From Moesziomyces globuligerus (lineage: Eukaryota; Basidiomycota; Ustilaginomycetes; Ustilaginales; Ustilaginaceae), in contig JARVLF010000013.1 in assembly GCA_030849465.1 (NCBI GenBank), positions 1,043,488-1,107,487 on the forward strand: a DNA stretch of 64,000 bases. Reading direction: 5' to 3'. Positions 52,984 through 61,656 of the stretch are shown one piece after another (position 1 is the first letter of the stretch; every line of letters begins with the position of its first letter). A program made the position numbers and the translations under genes. The notes beneath the pieces were generated by a model. That model had not been told where the DNA came from, searched no databases, and worked only from the letters and a program-made list of their open reading frames with translations.

Positions 52984-55579
52984 GTACTCCCAACAGAGCC
53001 AGCACCAGCACCAACACCAGCACCAGCACCAGCCTCCACCGCCGTCCCACCTCAACCACGCCAACCACCCACACCCCTCCTCTCATCACCACCATCTCCA
53101 TCATCAACACCCACCCTCCTACGCACAACAACAGCAGCAGCAACAGCAACAACAGCAGCAGCAGCAGCAGTCCAATCGCTCCATCATGCAGCCCCAGCAG
53201 CACCAGCAACAGCAACATCACCCTCCGCCCACTTTCAACGGCGCATTGCCCCCTCGGCCCATGCGTAGCTCCGCCATCCCCATTGTTGCACCTGCCTCCT
53301 CCACGCCTCCGCCCCAGTCCAAACCCCACAATCCCTACGATGCCACCGCCCCACCCACGGGCCCCGCGCAGCCGGACTCGTCCAAATCGCCCGTCGGCGC
53401 TAACGCGATCGCCACTGCGCGCAAGCCCTGCCGCAACATTGCCATCTACGGTCACTGCAAGTACCAGAATGACGGATGCCCCTTCGACCACGCCTCCCCA
53501 TCCAACACCACCGCCTCCGTACAGCCCAACCCAAGGTCGCCGGCTTTCTCCTCCGCAATGTCCGCATCCTCCGCTGCTTCGCCTGCCAACTCGCCCAACA
53601 AGACCAGAGGCGCTTCCAACATGCCCTCCAGTCCTCTCAAGGGCGCCCTCAGCGCACGCAACGTAGCCGCCGCCGTCTTCGTCCCAAAGACCAATGGAAG
53701 CTCCTCCCCTTCCCTCTCCGCCGCCTCCGCCATCCCGGCCATGCCTCGGTCCGCCCTGGACAACGTCGCCGCCGATGTCAACGACATGCGCATCGACTCC
53801 CCCAGTAGCCTCCAGCACAATGGTCCCTCGACGCCCAACATGTACCACAATCCTTCGTATGACGCCGATGCCGCTTTCGACCCCACCAACTCGACTCCCG
53901 CAGCCTCGCTCTCGCACGACGTCCACATGGCCTCATCCGCTGCCAACTCCGCACAGCTTCAGCGCGCCTACAATCCCTACGAGCATATGAACGAGTTTGG
54001 CGATCCCACCCCGCCCCAAGCTCCGCCTGGCCTCGGCCTCGCTGGCGGTATGGACTACTACTCCGCCGCCAACGGCGCTGCCAAGATCCGCCAGCCTCTC
54101 CACTATCACCTTTACGCACCGCCACTCCCGCATGTCTCCAACCTCCACCCGCATCACCTCACCGCCAACGCATTCTTCCTCAATCCCAACCAGCGCGAGG
54201 AGTTGCAACGCAAGCAGGAGGCTATGCTCGCCAGCGTGCCGCCTCCCGAGCTCGGCGGGCCCAACCTACCCGAGGAACTTCACGTATACCACTCGCTCGT
54301 CCCTCTCGAGCATCCAGGCCCTGGCGCTCCCTCCTCTATGGGTCTTCCGCCCGGTCTCATCGATCCTCGCATGGGCGCACCGGGTGCCAATGGCGCAACC
54401 GGCGCATCGGGCGATCACAGCAAGGTGTTCGGATACCGAAGTCACTCGTACAAGGCCACGTGCACGCTCGATGGCAAGCGTTACGTCTTGCGCAGGCTCG
54501 AAGGTTTCCGACTCCAGCACGAGGCCGCCATCGGCTTGGTGGAACGCTGGCGTCGCATCCGTCACCCGAGCATCGTCAGCGTCCGCGAGGCCTTCACCAC
54601 TCGCGCATTCGGAGATCAGTCGATCGTCTTCGTGTACGACTATCATCCGCTCGCCACCACGCTCTACGCCGAGCACATGACCATCAAGGCAGCCCAGCCG
54701 GATCGTCGAACAGGCCGGCTGCAGCCCGTCTCGATGCAGGTGCCCGAACGCACGCTCTGGAGCTACCTGTGCCAGCTCACCTCGGCGCTGCGCTCCATCC
54801 ATTCGAGCAACCTCGCAGCACGCTGCATCGAGGCGAGCAAGGTGCTGCGCACGGGCAAGAATCGCGTGCGCATCAACTGCTGCTCCGTCTTTGACGTGAT
54901 TGCCTTTGATCCGGAAGAGGCGGGCTCCGAGGCACTCCAGGCTCAGCAGCTTGACGACCTGGTCAACCTCGGCGCGCTCATCATCGGACTCGGACTCAAC
55001 AGCGTCTCGGCGACCAACGACATTGCCTCGAGCCTCGCCACGTTTGCTGCGCGCTACTCGGCCGAACTCAAGAATGTCGTGGCATGGCTGGTCGGTCAGA
55101 CGACGGCTCCGCATGAGGGCGCCGATGAGTCGGCGCAGGTGACGCGCAGCGTGGGCGAGCTGGTCAAGGTGCTCGGCAGCCACTGTGCGGACGAGATGGA
55201 TTCTGCGCTCAACTACACGGATCTGATGGAAAACTCGCTGATGAAGGAGCTCGAGAACGGGCGGCTGGTACGGCTGCTGTGCAAGTTTGGCTTCATCAAC
55301 GAGCGGCCCGAGTTCGACCATGATCCGCGCTGGGCGGAAACGGGAGATCGGTACGTGATCAAGTTGTTCCGCGACCACGTTTTCCATGCTGTGGACGAGG
55401 CCGGGCGGCCCGTGGTGGACCTGAGCCACATCCTGACCAACCTGAACAAGCTGGACGCGGGCACGGACGAGAAGATCATGCTCACGTCGCGCGACGAACA
55501 CAGCTGTTTGGTGGTCAGCTATCGCGAGATCAAAAACTGCATCGAGGCTGCCTTCCAGGACCTCTCGCGCACGCGCTGA
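52937..55579 (+). CDS. PAN3: PAN3, regulatory subunit of the PAN2-PAN3 poly(A) deadenylase
   Basis: Predicted 880 residues from the ATG at 52937; the longer open frame begins with a TTG and has poor composition. The first 90 residues are His/Gln-rich with a 15-residue polyglutamine run. A CCCH zinc finger of CX8CX6CX3H spacing begins at Cys165 (CRNIAIYGHCKYQNDGCPFDH positions 165-185). After a long linker comes the pseudokinase domain (FGYRSHSYKATCTLDGKRYV onward, RRLEGFR, HPSIVSVREAF), then the C-terminal knob domain (LLCKFGFINERPEFDHDPRW). It dimerises and recruits PAN2 to polyadenylated RNA bound by Pab1. The polyglutamine run is a simple repeat in DNA as well. Confidence 0.95.
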   Translation: MYHHSQSHPHIHHQHKYSQQSQHQHQHQHQHQPPPPSHLNHANHPHPSSHHHHLHHQHPPSYAQQQQQQQQQQQQQQQSNRSIMQPQQHQQQQHHPPPTFNGALPPRPMRSSAIPIVAPASSTPPPQSKPHNPYDATAPPTGPAQPDSSKSPVGANAIATARKPCRNIAIYGHCKYQNDGCPFDHASPSNTTASVQPNPRSPAFSSAMSASSAASPANSPNKTRGASNMPSSPLKGALSARNVAAAVFVPKTNGSSSPSLSAASAIPAMPRSALDNVAADVNDMRIDSPSSLQHNGPSTPNMYHNPSYDADAAFDPTNSTPAASLSHDVHMASSAANSAQLQRAYNPYEHMNEFGDPTPPQAPPGLGLAGGMDYYSAANGAAKIRQPLHYHLYAPPLPHVSNLHPHHLTANAFFLNPNQREELQRKQEAMLASVPPPELGGPNLPEELHVYHSLVPLEHPGPGAPSSMGLPPGLIDPRMGAPGANGATGASGDHSKVFGYRSHSYKATCTLDGKRYVLRRLEGFRLQHEAAIGLVERWRRIRHPSIVSVREAFTTRAFGDQSIVFVYDYHPLATTLYAEHMTIKAAQPDRRTGRLQPVSMQVPERTLWSYLCQLTSALRSIHSSNLAARCIEASKVLRTGKNRVRINCCSVFDVIAFDPEEAGSEALQAQQLDDLVNLGALIIGLGLNSVSATNDIASSLATFAARYSAELKNVVAWLVGQTTAPHEGADESAQVTRSVGELVKVLGSHCADEMDSALNYTDLMENSLMKELENGRLVRLLCKFGFINERPEFDHDPRWAETGDRYVIKLFRDHVFHAVDEAGRPVVDLSHILTNLNKLDAGTDEKIMLTSRDEHSCLVVSYREIKNCIEAAFQDLSRTR
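53127..53172. repeat. CAG/CAA microsatellite (polyglutamine in PAN3)
   Basis: About 15 consecutive CAG or CAA codons near the PAN3 N-terminus. Confidence 0.9.
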
Positions 55580-55745
55580 GGTCGCCATGGCGAGCGCAAT
55601 CGTCGCGCCTTCTCTCTGTACAATGCAAACGCAATTCAAAGACGCTGTCTGACTGGAACGGTGACGATGAGATTTCCAAAGAAAAGAGAGTAGATACCGA
55701 AGCCAAGAGGAAGAGAGGGGAAGAAATGGAAGCGAGGCGTGACGA

Positions 55746-57182
55746 CTAAAGTTTGGCGAGCCGCGGGTTGGGCTGATCCGCCTGGGAAGAGGGAGGGTGG
55801 TTGTGAAGGTAAGGTTGGTGCGTCTGTTGGTGCGGCGTGGGCATGTCTGCAAAGTAAGGATGCGAAATGGGAGGCGGTCGCGGGAGAGCGTTGTGGTCTG
55901 GGGAGGGTGGCGAGAGGTGAGGGGCTGCAGGAGACCCGGAATGGGCGAAGGCGGAAGGTGCAGTGGGAGCCGGGCGCGTGAGGCTGGGCCTGGCCAGCGC
56001 GCTTGGAGGCTTGGGAAGCGAAGCTGAAGGGAGGAGTTGCGGCTGGAGGCCGGAGTGGTCATAGTCCAAAAAGTAGTTGATGTCGCGGGCGACGCGCTCC
56101 GGATATTGCCAAATGAAGCCGGCGCCAGAGTCTTCGTAGAGGTTTAGGCAAGGTTTGGGCAGGCGGCAGACGAGCTCCCAGCTCCTGCTGGCGGGGATGA
56201 GCGAGTTGTTGATGCCGTTCATGACGAGCACGGGGACGTTGATACGTGCCATGGGGTCGGTGTAGGTGCCTCCACGCTGCTGAGGAAGCGTCTCCCAGCT
56301 TCGCCAGGCGAGGCGCTGGCAGCGGAGCGGACCCAGCTCTCTGCGATCCTCCAAGAGGCCGATGAAGGGTGCCTCGGAGGGGAGTTTGGAGCGGTACTGT
56401 GCGAAGGAGTTGATGCGCTCCCAGTGGTGTTCGAGAGCCTGCTGGCCGGCGTCTGATTCTGTGAAGAAGGTGTGCTTGAGCGCCTGCTTGACCTCGTCGG
56501 GCTTTGTGCCGTCGTTGAGGGAGAGGCGGGAGGCGTTGATGAGGTTCCAATCGTCGCGGGGCCAGGGGATGGACATGGAGCTGCGGGAGCACTCTTCGTA
56601 GAGACGAGCAGAGATGGCGGGGCCGGTGGTGCCGGCAGCGACGACCTTGCGGACGCGAGTGGTGGCAGGGGTGGGGTAGAGGGCGGTGAGGAGGGCGGCG
56701 GCGCCGCCCATTGCGTGGCCGAGCACGTCGTACTCTTGTACGCCGAGCGAGTCGGCGATGGCGACGGCGTGCTTTGCCCACTTGTAGAAGGAGCCCATGT
56801 AGGGGCGGGTGTCGCGGTTGGAGACGGAGCGACCGCAGTGGCAGGGGTCGAAGATGATGAGCGGGCGTGCCATGACGAGGTGGGCGAGGAAGAGCGGGTC
56901 CCACATGTCCATGCCCGCGCGAAAGTCGCAGTGAAGGAGGAGAGGGACGTCTGCGCGTTTGGGAGGGAGGGGTGGTTGTGGTGCCGAGGTGGAGGCGAGC
57001 TCGTTGTCGCAGGAGATGAGATGGAATGCGTCTGATTCAATGTCGAGCCAGCGATAGGCGATCTTTGCGCCCGAGCCGATGTAGACAAAGTTGGTGGTGG
57101 TGGTCTGGACGACCTTGAGGCAGTGGCGGAGGAAAGGGTCTGCGACCTCTGCGAAGAGCTCGGTGGTATTTGTGGAAGGCAT
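55746..57182 (-). CDS. Alpha/beta-hydrolase-fold protein, probably a pseudoenzyme
   Basis: Predicted 478 residues from the ATG at 57182. The core fold is recognisable (LLLHCDFRAGMDMWDP, ARPLIIFDPCHCGRS, YDVLGHAMGGAAALL, VLVMNGINNSLIP, YEDSGAGFIWQYP). The usual catalytic residues all appear changed: the nucleophile elbow reads GHAMG with Ala157 where Ser is expected; the acid position in NGINN is Asn325/326 rather than Asp; and SGAGF has Ala354 where active relatives have SGHGF. It therefore probably lacks hydrolase activity by the classical triad. The C-terminal 100 residues are low-complexity Pro/Ser/His-rich. It lies end to end with PAN3. Confidence 0.8.
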   Translation of the reverse strand: MPSTNTTELFAEVADPFLRHCLKVVQTTTTNFVYIGSGAKIAYRWLDIESDAFHLISCDNELASTSAPQPPLPPKRADVPLLLHCDFRAGMDMWDPLFLAHLVMARPLIIFDPCHCGRSVSNRDTRPYMGSFYKWAKHAVAIADSLGVQEYDVLGHAMGGAAALLTALYPTPATTRVRKVVAAGTTGPAISARLYEECSRSSMSIPWPRDDWNLINASRLSLNDGTKPDEVKQALKHTFFTESDAGQQALEHHWERINSFAQYRSKLPSEAPFIGLLEDRRELGPLRCQRLAWRSWETLPQQRGGTYTDPMARINVPVLVMNGINNSLIPASRSWELVCRLPKPCLNLYEDSGAGFIWQYPERVARDINYFLDYDHSGLQPQLLPSASLPKPPSALARPSLTRPAPTAPSAFAHSGSPAAPHLSPPSPDHNALPRPPPISHPYFADMPTPHQQTHQPYLHNHPPSSQADQPNPRLAKL

Positions 57183-57871
57183 GACGAAGAGGTGCAGGTG
57201 CACACGATGACGAGAGCAGCGATGATGGTGGCGAGCGAGCAAGGGATGATGGAGATGGTAGCGAGCAGCTTGCTGCCAAAGAGGCTGGGTTGGGGCTGGA
57301 GCCCCAGTCGGTCGGAGAGGCTCACGCGGGGGTACGGCGGCTTGCGCGACCAGCGGGTGCAGTCCTCGTACTGTACTGCATCGTACAGCACCGTGCAAAG
57401 CCTGAGCCGCGTCCGACAGCCAGCCGAGACGTGCCACTTGGTGAATGCAGGGTTTTTCCGAAGCCAAGCCTCGCTCGCGCATTCACACCAATTTTATTTA
57501 CTAATACTGGACAGCATGCTCAGGGCGGGAAGCGGCTGGACCCTTTGTCCCGCGCCCTGCCAATGCGCGCTCGGAGTGGCCAATCCGCCCATTTTTTCCG
57601 ACAGCTGCAGATGGCACGTTGGCTCGCTGTGGCGCCACACCTACTGCACTCGGCCGTACCTTTGGGCTGAAGGCTGATCACCCCGATGGAAAAACCGGAA
57701 CCGCCGATTTGGATCCGGCCCAGCCCCGGCCTCCACGCGCATGGCTCGGCGCTGCTGATCCTAGCAGATAGCAATTGGATAGCACGCCCATCTCGATCGG
57801 CTCCTCCGTGGCTACCACCACTTCTTCCGCCGCCAGCCAGCAGCACCTAAGGCTGCTTGTCAACTGCGGTC
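57183..57871. other. Divergent promoter region, pseudo-hydrolase / twin-CX9C gene
   Basis: These 689 bases separate two divergent ATGs. A hydrophobic frame seen near 57,200-57,390 on the minus strand lacks an ATG and a good splice link to the hydrolase frame. Confidence 0.5.
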
Positions 57872-58261
57872 ATGAGACCCGCCTTGGTCAAGCAACGCGA
57901 CGTGGCGCCCGTGCAGACGTTTGCCAAGGCTGCCGCCAAGTGCTCCTCCGAGGTGAGTCGCTTCTCTCCGCTCGGCATACCCGACTCCCTTCCAGCATCC
58001 CACTGACCGCTCCACGTCTTCCTTGTCGACTGCTGACGTGCTTCAGGCACGCATCTACGGACAGTGTGTTACCGCAAACTACGAAAACATCGAGCGCAAC
58101 ATGTGCCAAAAGGAGTTCCTCGCCTTCAAGGCCTGTGTTCAGCAAAAGGTAGGTTCGCTCTTCCACGATTCCCTCTCCGATCCGCGCCCCGCACCGACGA
58201 CTGACTTGACTTGCATCGATCCTGCTCTTGCTCTTTGGCTCAGCTCGGTCGCAAGTGGTGA
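57872..58261 (+). CDS. Twin CX9C mitochondrial protein, NDUFAF8-like (complex I assembly), three exons
   Basis: Spliced model: 57872-57952, 58047-58148 and 58244-58261, giving 66 residues ending KLGRKW. Donors are GTGAGT and GTAGGT and acceptors CTTCAG and GCTCAG; all joins are in phase 0. The protein has four cysteines at 24, 34, 47 and 57, each pair separated by exactly nine residues, the twin CX9C (CHCH-like) pattern of proteins oxidised by Mia40 in the intermembrane space. The contexts ARIYGQCVTA and CQKEFLAFKACV resemble human NDUFAF8, which helps assemble respiratory complex I. No single unspliced frame shows this gene. Confidence 0.82.
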
Positions 58262-58671
58262 CGAGCTGACCCACCATCACAACTGTATACTACAGCACAC
58301 CTTGCATGTTTCAATATCCGTCTGCATCTCATCCCATCGCGTGGGCCTTACGCTCTCGATCGTCGCATCGAGCTCAGCTCGCGCATCAGCAGAGCCAGTG
58401 CGCAGAGGTAATGTGAGCAGCCAGCCAAGCTTCAGGCCATCTGGACGCTCCGTCTACGGCAAGATGAGGTTCGCAAGCCGAGAGCGGTGATATCCGCGCT
58501 TGAATTTCGCGGCTGAGAAGAAAAGGCGCTTGCGGGTCGTGCATGCGTGCAACAGCTCGTGCAGCTCCGCCTCGTTGCTGGCAAAATTAGACTCACCCAG
58601 AGCGCACCACGGTGGCAACTCCTCTTCCTATCCTCACACCCTTGTCACACCAACACCACTGCGATCGCACC
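58262..58671. other. Intergenic region between the twin-CX9C gene and the desaturase
   Basis: These 410 bases hold the 3' flank of the small gene and the desaturase promoter. No other coding signal. Confidence 0.5.
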
Positions 58672-60546
58672 ATGGTTCAAGACGCGATGGATGGTATGGC
58701 CATCTCGGCACGTCCTGACGCCGTAGCCAGTGCCAACGGCACCACGCGTCCACGCAAGACCATGACGCGCGCCCAACTCGCCCAACGCATCGCGCACGGA
58801 GAAACGCTCGTCTTGCATCGCAGAAAGATCTACAAGCTCGACCGATGGCTGCCCAACCATCCCGGCGGCGAGCTCGCCATCCTCCACTTTGTCGGCCGCG
58901 ATGCCACCGACGAGATCGAGGCCTACCATTCCGAGCACACCATCACCCACCGCATGGCCCGCTTCGTCATCGCACACCTCGACCCCGCAGACTGGCACCA
59001 CTACACCCCACTCGTTCCGCCCGTCCAGCTCGGCTATCGCAAGGGAAAGCTCGATCATCCCCACGCTCAGCTGGGTATGTGGCATCATCGCTCCACCCCC
59101 TCCACCTCGGCCGGCCCTTCCGACTCGGATAGCTCCTCCGATCACAGCGCAGACGAGGCGCTAGTGCATGATCTTCTCGTTGGTCCCACAACCAAGCGAT
59201 CCGATCCGACCGCAAAGCAACGCTCTGCGCGTGCATCCTCTACCATCATCGTCGACCGTCCAAATCAATTCCCCCTTCCCGTCCATCTCCTCGAGCCTCC
59301 ACCCGCCCCGGACGCCATCGATCCCGAGCACGAGAGGCGCATCTCCCACGCCTACAGGCGTCTGCATCAGCAGGTCAAGGACGCTGGCCTCTACACCCTT
59401 CGGCCCGCTGGCTACGCGCGCGAGATTGCCCGCTACCTCGCCCTTGGCGCCGTCGCTTACGCCCTCTGGGCGCGTGGCCAATCCCAGCTGCAACTCGAAT
59501 CCGATTCGCACAGCGCCACGCTCAAAACCTCCACCATATCCTTCCTCTTTTCCAGTTTCTTCCTCGGACTCTTCTGGCATCAACTCACCTTTTCCGCGCA
59601 TGACTCGGGCCACAGTGGTATCACCCACTCGTGGCAATGGGATCGCATCATCGGCACCGCCATCGCTGACTTCATCGGAGGCCTCAGCATCGGATGGTGG
59701 TGCGACAACCACGACGTCCACCATCTCGTCACAAACCATCCCGAGCACGACCCAGACATCCAGCACATGCCCTTTTTCGCCATCTCCCCCCACTTCGTCC
59801 TCGCCGGCCAAACCACCGTCATCAATGCCGACACCGCAGCTTCCTCAGCCACCAGCCAAACCACGCCCGCAAAACCCCTAGGCCTCTGGTCATCTTACTA
59901 CCGCCGCGTGCTCGAATTTGACGCCCCTAGCCGCTTCTTCCTCCAACACCAGCATAAGCTCTACTACATCGTCATGGCCTTCGGTCGATTCAACCTCTAC
60001 GCCAACTCCTACGGTTTCTTGGCCACAAAGGCACGCCGCGATCGGTGGTGGGCCCTCGAGCTCGTCGGTCTGGCCACCTTCTGGACTTGGTACGGATATG
60101 CTCTCCTGGGCTCGCTTCCCACATGGCCCATCCGCATCGCCTACCTCGTCATCTCTCACGTCGTCACATCGCCGCTGCACGTCCAGATCGTCCTCTCCCA
60201 CTTTGCCCAGTCTTGCGACGATCTCGGTCTCAGCGAGAGCTTTGCCTCTCGCCAGATTCGCACCACGATGGACGTCGACTGTCCTCCCTGGCTCGACTTC
60301 CTTCACGGCGGTCTCCACATGCAGGTCTCCCACCACCTCTTCCCGCGCGTGCCCCGTCACAACCTCCGCGAGCTCCGTGATCGTTTCGTCCTCCCCTTTG
60401 CAAAGCAGTGGGGGCTCCAGTACCACGAGTACAGCTTCACCAAGGGCAACGGTCGTGTCCTAGCCACGCTTAAAAAGGTGGCTGACCAGGTCCACATCCT
60501 CGCCAAAGTCGCAAAGGCTTCAGCCAACGGCGAGTTGCAGCACTGA
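58672..60546 (+). CDS. Cytochrome-b5-fusion desaturase (sphingolipid delta-8 / front-end type)
   Basis: Predicted 624 residues from the ATG at 58672. The N-terminus is a cytochrome b5 domain with the haem-ligand motif HPGG at His63. The desaturase part has the three His boxes: HDSGH (310-314), HDVHH (347-351) and QVSHH (551-555), where the Gln in place of the first His marks front-end desaturases. Hydrophobic pairs lie before box 1, after box 2 and between about 480 and 530. In fungi this layout is typical of delta-8 sphingolipid desaturases acting on long-chain bases in the ER; a delta-6-type fatty acid enzyme is the alternative. A Ser-rich insert sits between the b5 and membrane parts. Confidence 0.9.
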   Translation: MVQDAMDGMAISARPDAVASANGTTRPRKTMTRAQLAQRIAHGETLVLHRRKIYKLDRWLPNHPGGELAILHFVGRDATDEIEAYHSEHTITHRMARFVIAHLDPADWHHYTPLVPPVQLGYRKGKLDHPHAQLGMWHHRSTPSTSAGPSDSDSSSDHSADEALVHDLLVGPTTKRSDPTAKQRSARASSTIIVDRPNQFPLPVHLLEPPPAPDAIDPEHERRISHAYRRLHQQVKDAGLYTLRPAGYAREIARYLALGAVAYALWARGQSQLQLESDSHSATLKTSTISFLFSSFFLGLFWHQLTFSAHDSGHSGITHSWQWDRIIGTAIADFIGGLSIGWWCDNHDVHHLVTNHPEHDPDIQHMPFFAISPHFVLAGQTTVINADTAASSATSQTTPAKPLGLWSSYYRRVLEFDAPSRFFLQHQHKLYYIVMAFGRFNLYANSYGFLATKARRDRWWALELVGLATFWTWYGYALLGSLPTWPIRIAYLVISHVVTSPLHVQIVLSHFAQSCDDLGLSESFASRQIRTTMDVDCPPWLDFLHGGLHMQVSHHLFPRVPRHNLRELRDRFVLPFAKQWGLQYHEYSFTKGNGRVLATLKKVADQVHILAKVAKASANGELQH

Positions 60547-61042
60547 GCCATCTTCCGGTCCTGAATCTCCTCAGCATCACGTCTAATCATTGCGCAAATG
60601 TATCTCTGACATCCATGTCCTTGCCGTGTCTGTGTTGCACTTTGAAAGTGCGATTGTGTGTTGCGCTTCCGACGTGAGCTTGTGAGGGAAGTAGAAAGGA
60701 TGAGATTCCTGGGGCATTAATCCCAGCCTAGTTGCTGGTTTATATACAGCTTGCAGTAGGTGGGTAATAGAATTTTCACTCAAACGCATATCTGCAACAC
60801 CCCCACTTGCGTGAAGGGTGAAAGGAATACAAAAGGGGGAAGGGGCACACAGTTGAATGCGCACATGGGAGGGGAGCGCAGTTGAGCGCATGGTTTCTTG
60901 CTTAGTTGTTGATGTTGTCTCAAATGGCTCTAAGGCCAACTGAGATTGTTTCCTTGGCTGGGTCCAGGATGTCCATGGTTGCAATCATCTGCGCAAGTAT
61001 CAATATGTCGCTGCGTGCGCAGTCAAGGTAGTGCAAGATTGG

Positions 61043-61264
61043 TAGGGTTAGGGTTACAAGGTGGACACTTTTATAAATCGATTAGGGTTGCTTAAGCAAA
61101 GTTGTAGAGCAGATCAAACTGAGTATATTTCATTATCTGACCCTACTTAGGGTTCCAAGGGGGTCCCAAGTAGGGTTGGGATTTGACCACCTCTTTTTAT
61201 GATGTTTATAGGTTCTTTAGGTCCCATTGAGCATATTCCTTGCTGAGGGTTAGGGTTAGGGTTC
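61043..61264 (+). repeat. Interstitial telomere-like repeats
   Basis: Short TTAGGG runs scattered in this span: TAGGGTTAGGGTTA near 61043, ATTAGGGTT near 61081, CTTAGGGTTCC and TAGGGTTGGG near 61147-61180, and GAGGGTTAGGGTTAGGGTT near 61245-61264. All share the strand of the terminal telomere. Confidence 0.85.
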
Positions 61265-61338
61265 CAGATCCTTTTGACGGTGGGTTTCCAACTTTTGGAC
61301 GCGCTTGGCATCCAGCGGTCCCTGGTCTGCCCTCATGG

Positions 61339-61590
61339 AAGACGGTCCAATTCAAAAATCTGACGCGTTGAATTTCACAGGAAGACAGTCCGCTTCAAAA
61401 ATCAAGACGGTCTGCTTCAAAAATCAAGACGGTCCACTTCAGAAATAAAGACGGTCTGCTTCAAAAATGGAGACGGTCCACTACAGTCAGAGAGACAGTT
61501 GGCTTAAAAAATGGAGACGGTCTACTACAGTCAGAGAGACGGTCCACTACAGTTGGTGAGATGGTCAGCTACAAAAGGGAGACCGTCAAG
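61339..61590 (+). repeat. Degenerate 22-23 bp minisatellite
   Basis: About ten copies of a unit resembling AGACGGTCYRCTTCAAAAAT plus 2-3 bases. Early copies carry TTCAAAAATCA and later ones CTACAGTCAGAG, so two subtypes are arranged in blocks. Confidence 0.85.
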
Positions 61591-61656
61591 GGCAAGTAGC
61601 AGAGATGTGCACCCGTCAATGCCCATCACATCACCCACTCCCCTCCGCCAGCCAAT

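Larger units (their letters stand above)
60547..61656. other. Transition into subtelomeric sequence
   Basis: These 1.1 kb run from the last ordinary gene to the telomere-proximal ORF. They become AT-richer around 61,000-61,200 and contain interstitial telomere-like repeats and a minisatellite. No gene seen. Confidence 0.6.

Noticed and set aside
57183..57391. Hydrophobic frame upstream of the pseudo-hydrolase that could be a membrane-anchor exon
   Set aside because: It has no ATG, and the only in-phase join to the hydrolase frame would need a 47-nt intron with a weak donor and no branch-like site.
61339..61590. Regular short repeats resembling a CRISPR array
   Set aside because: The copies abut with no unique spacers, are degenerate, and lie in a fungal subtelomere; a minisatellite explains them.
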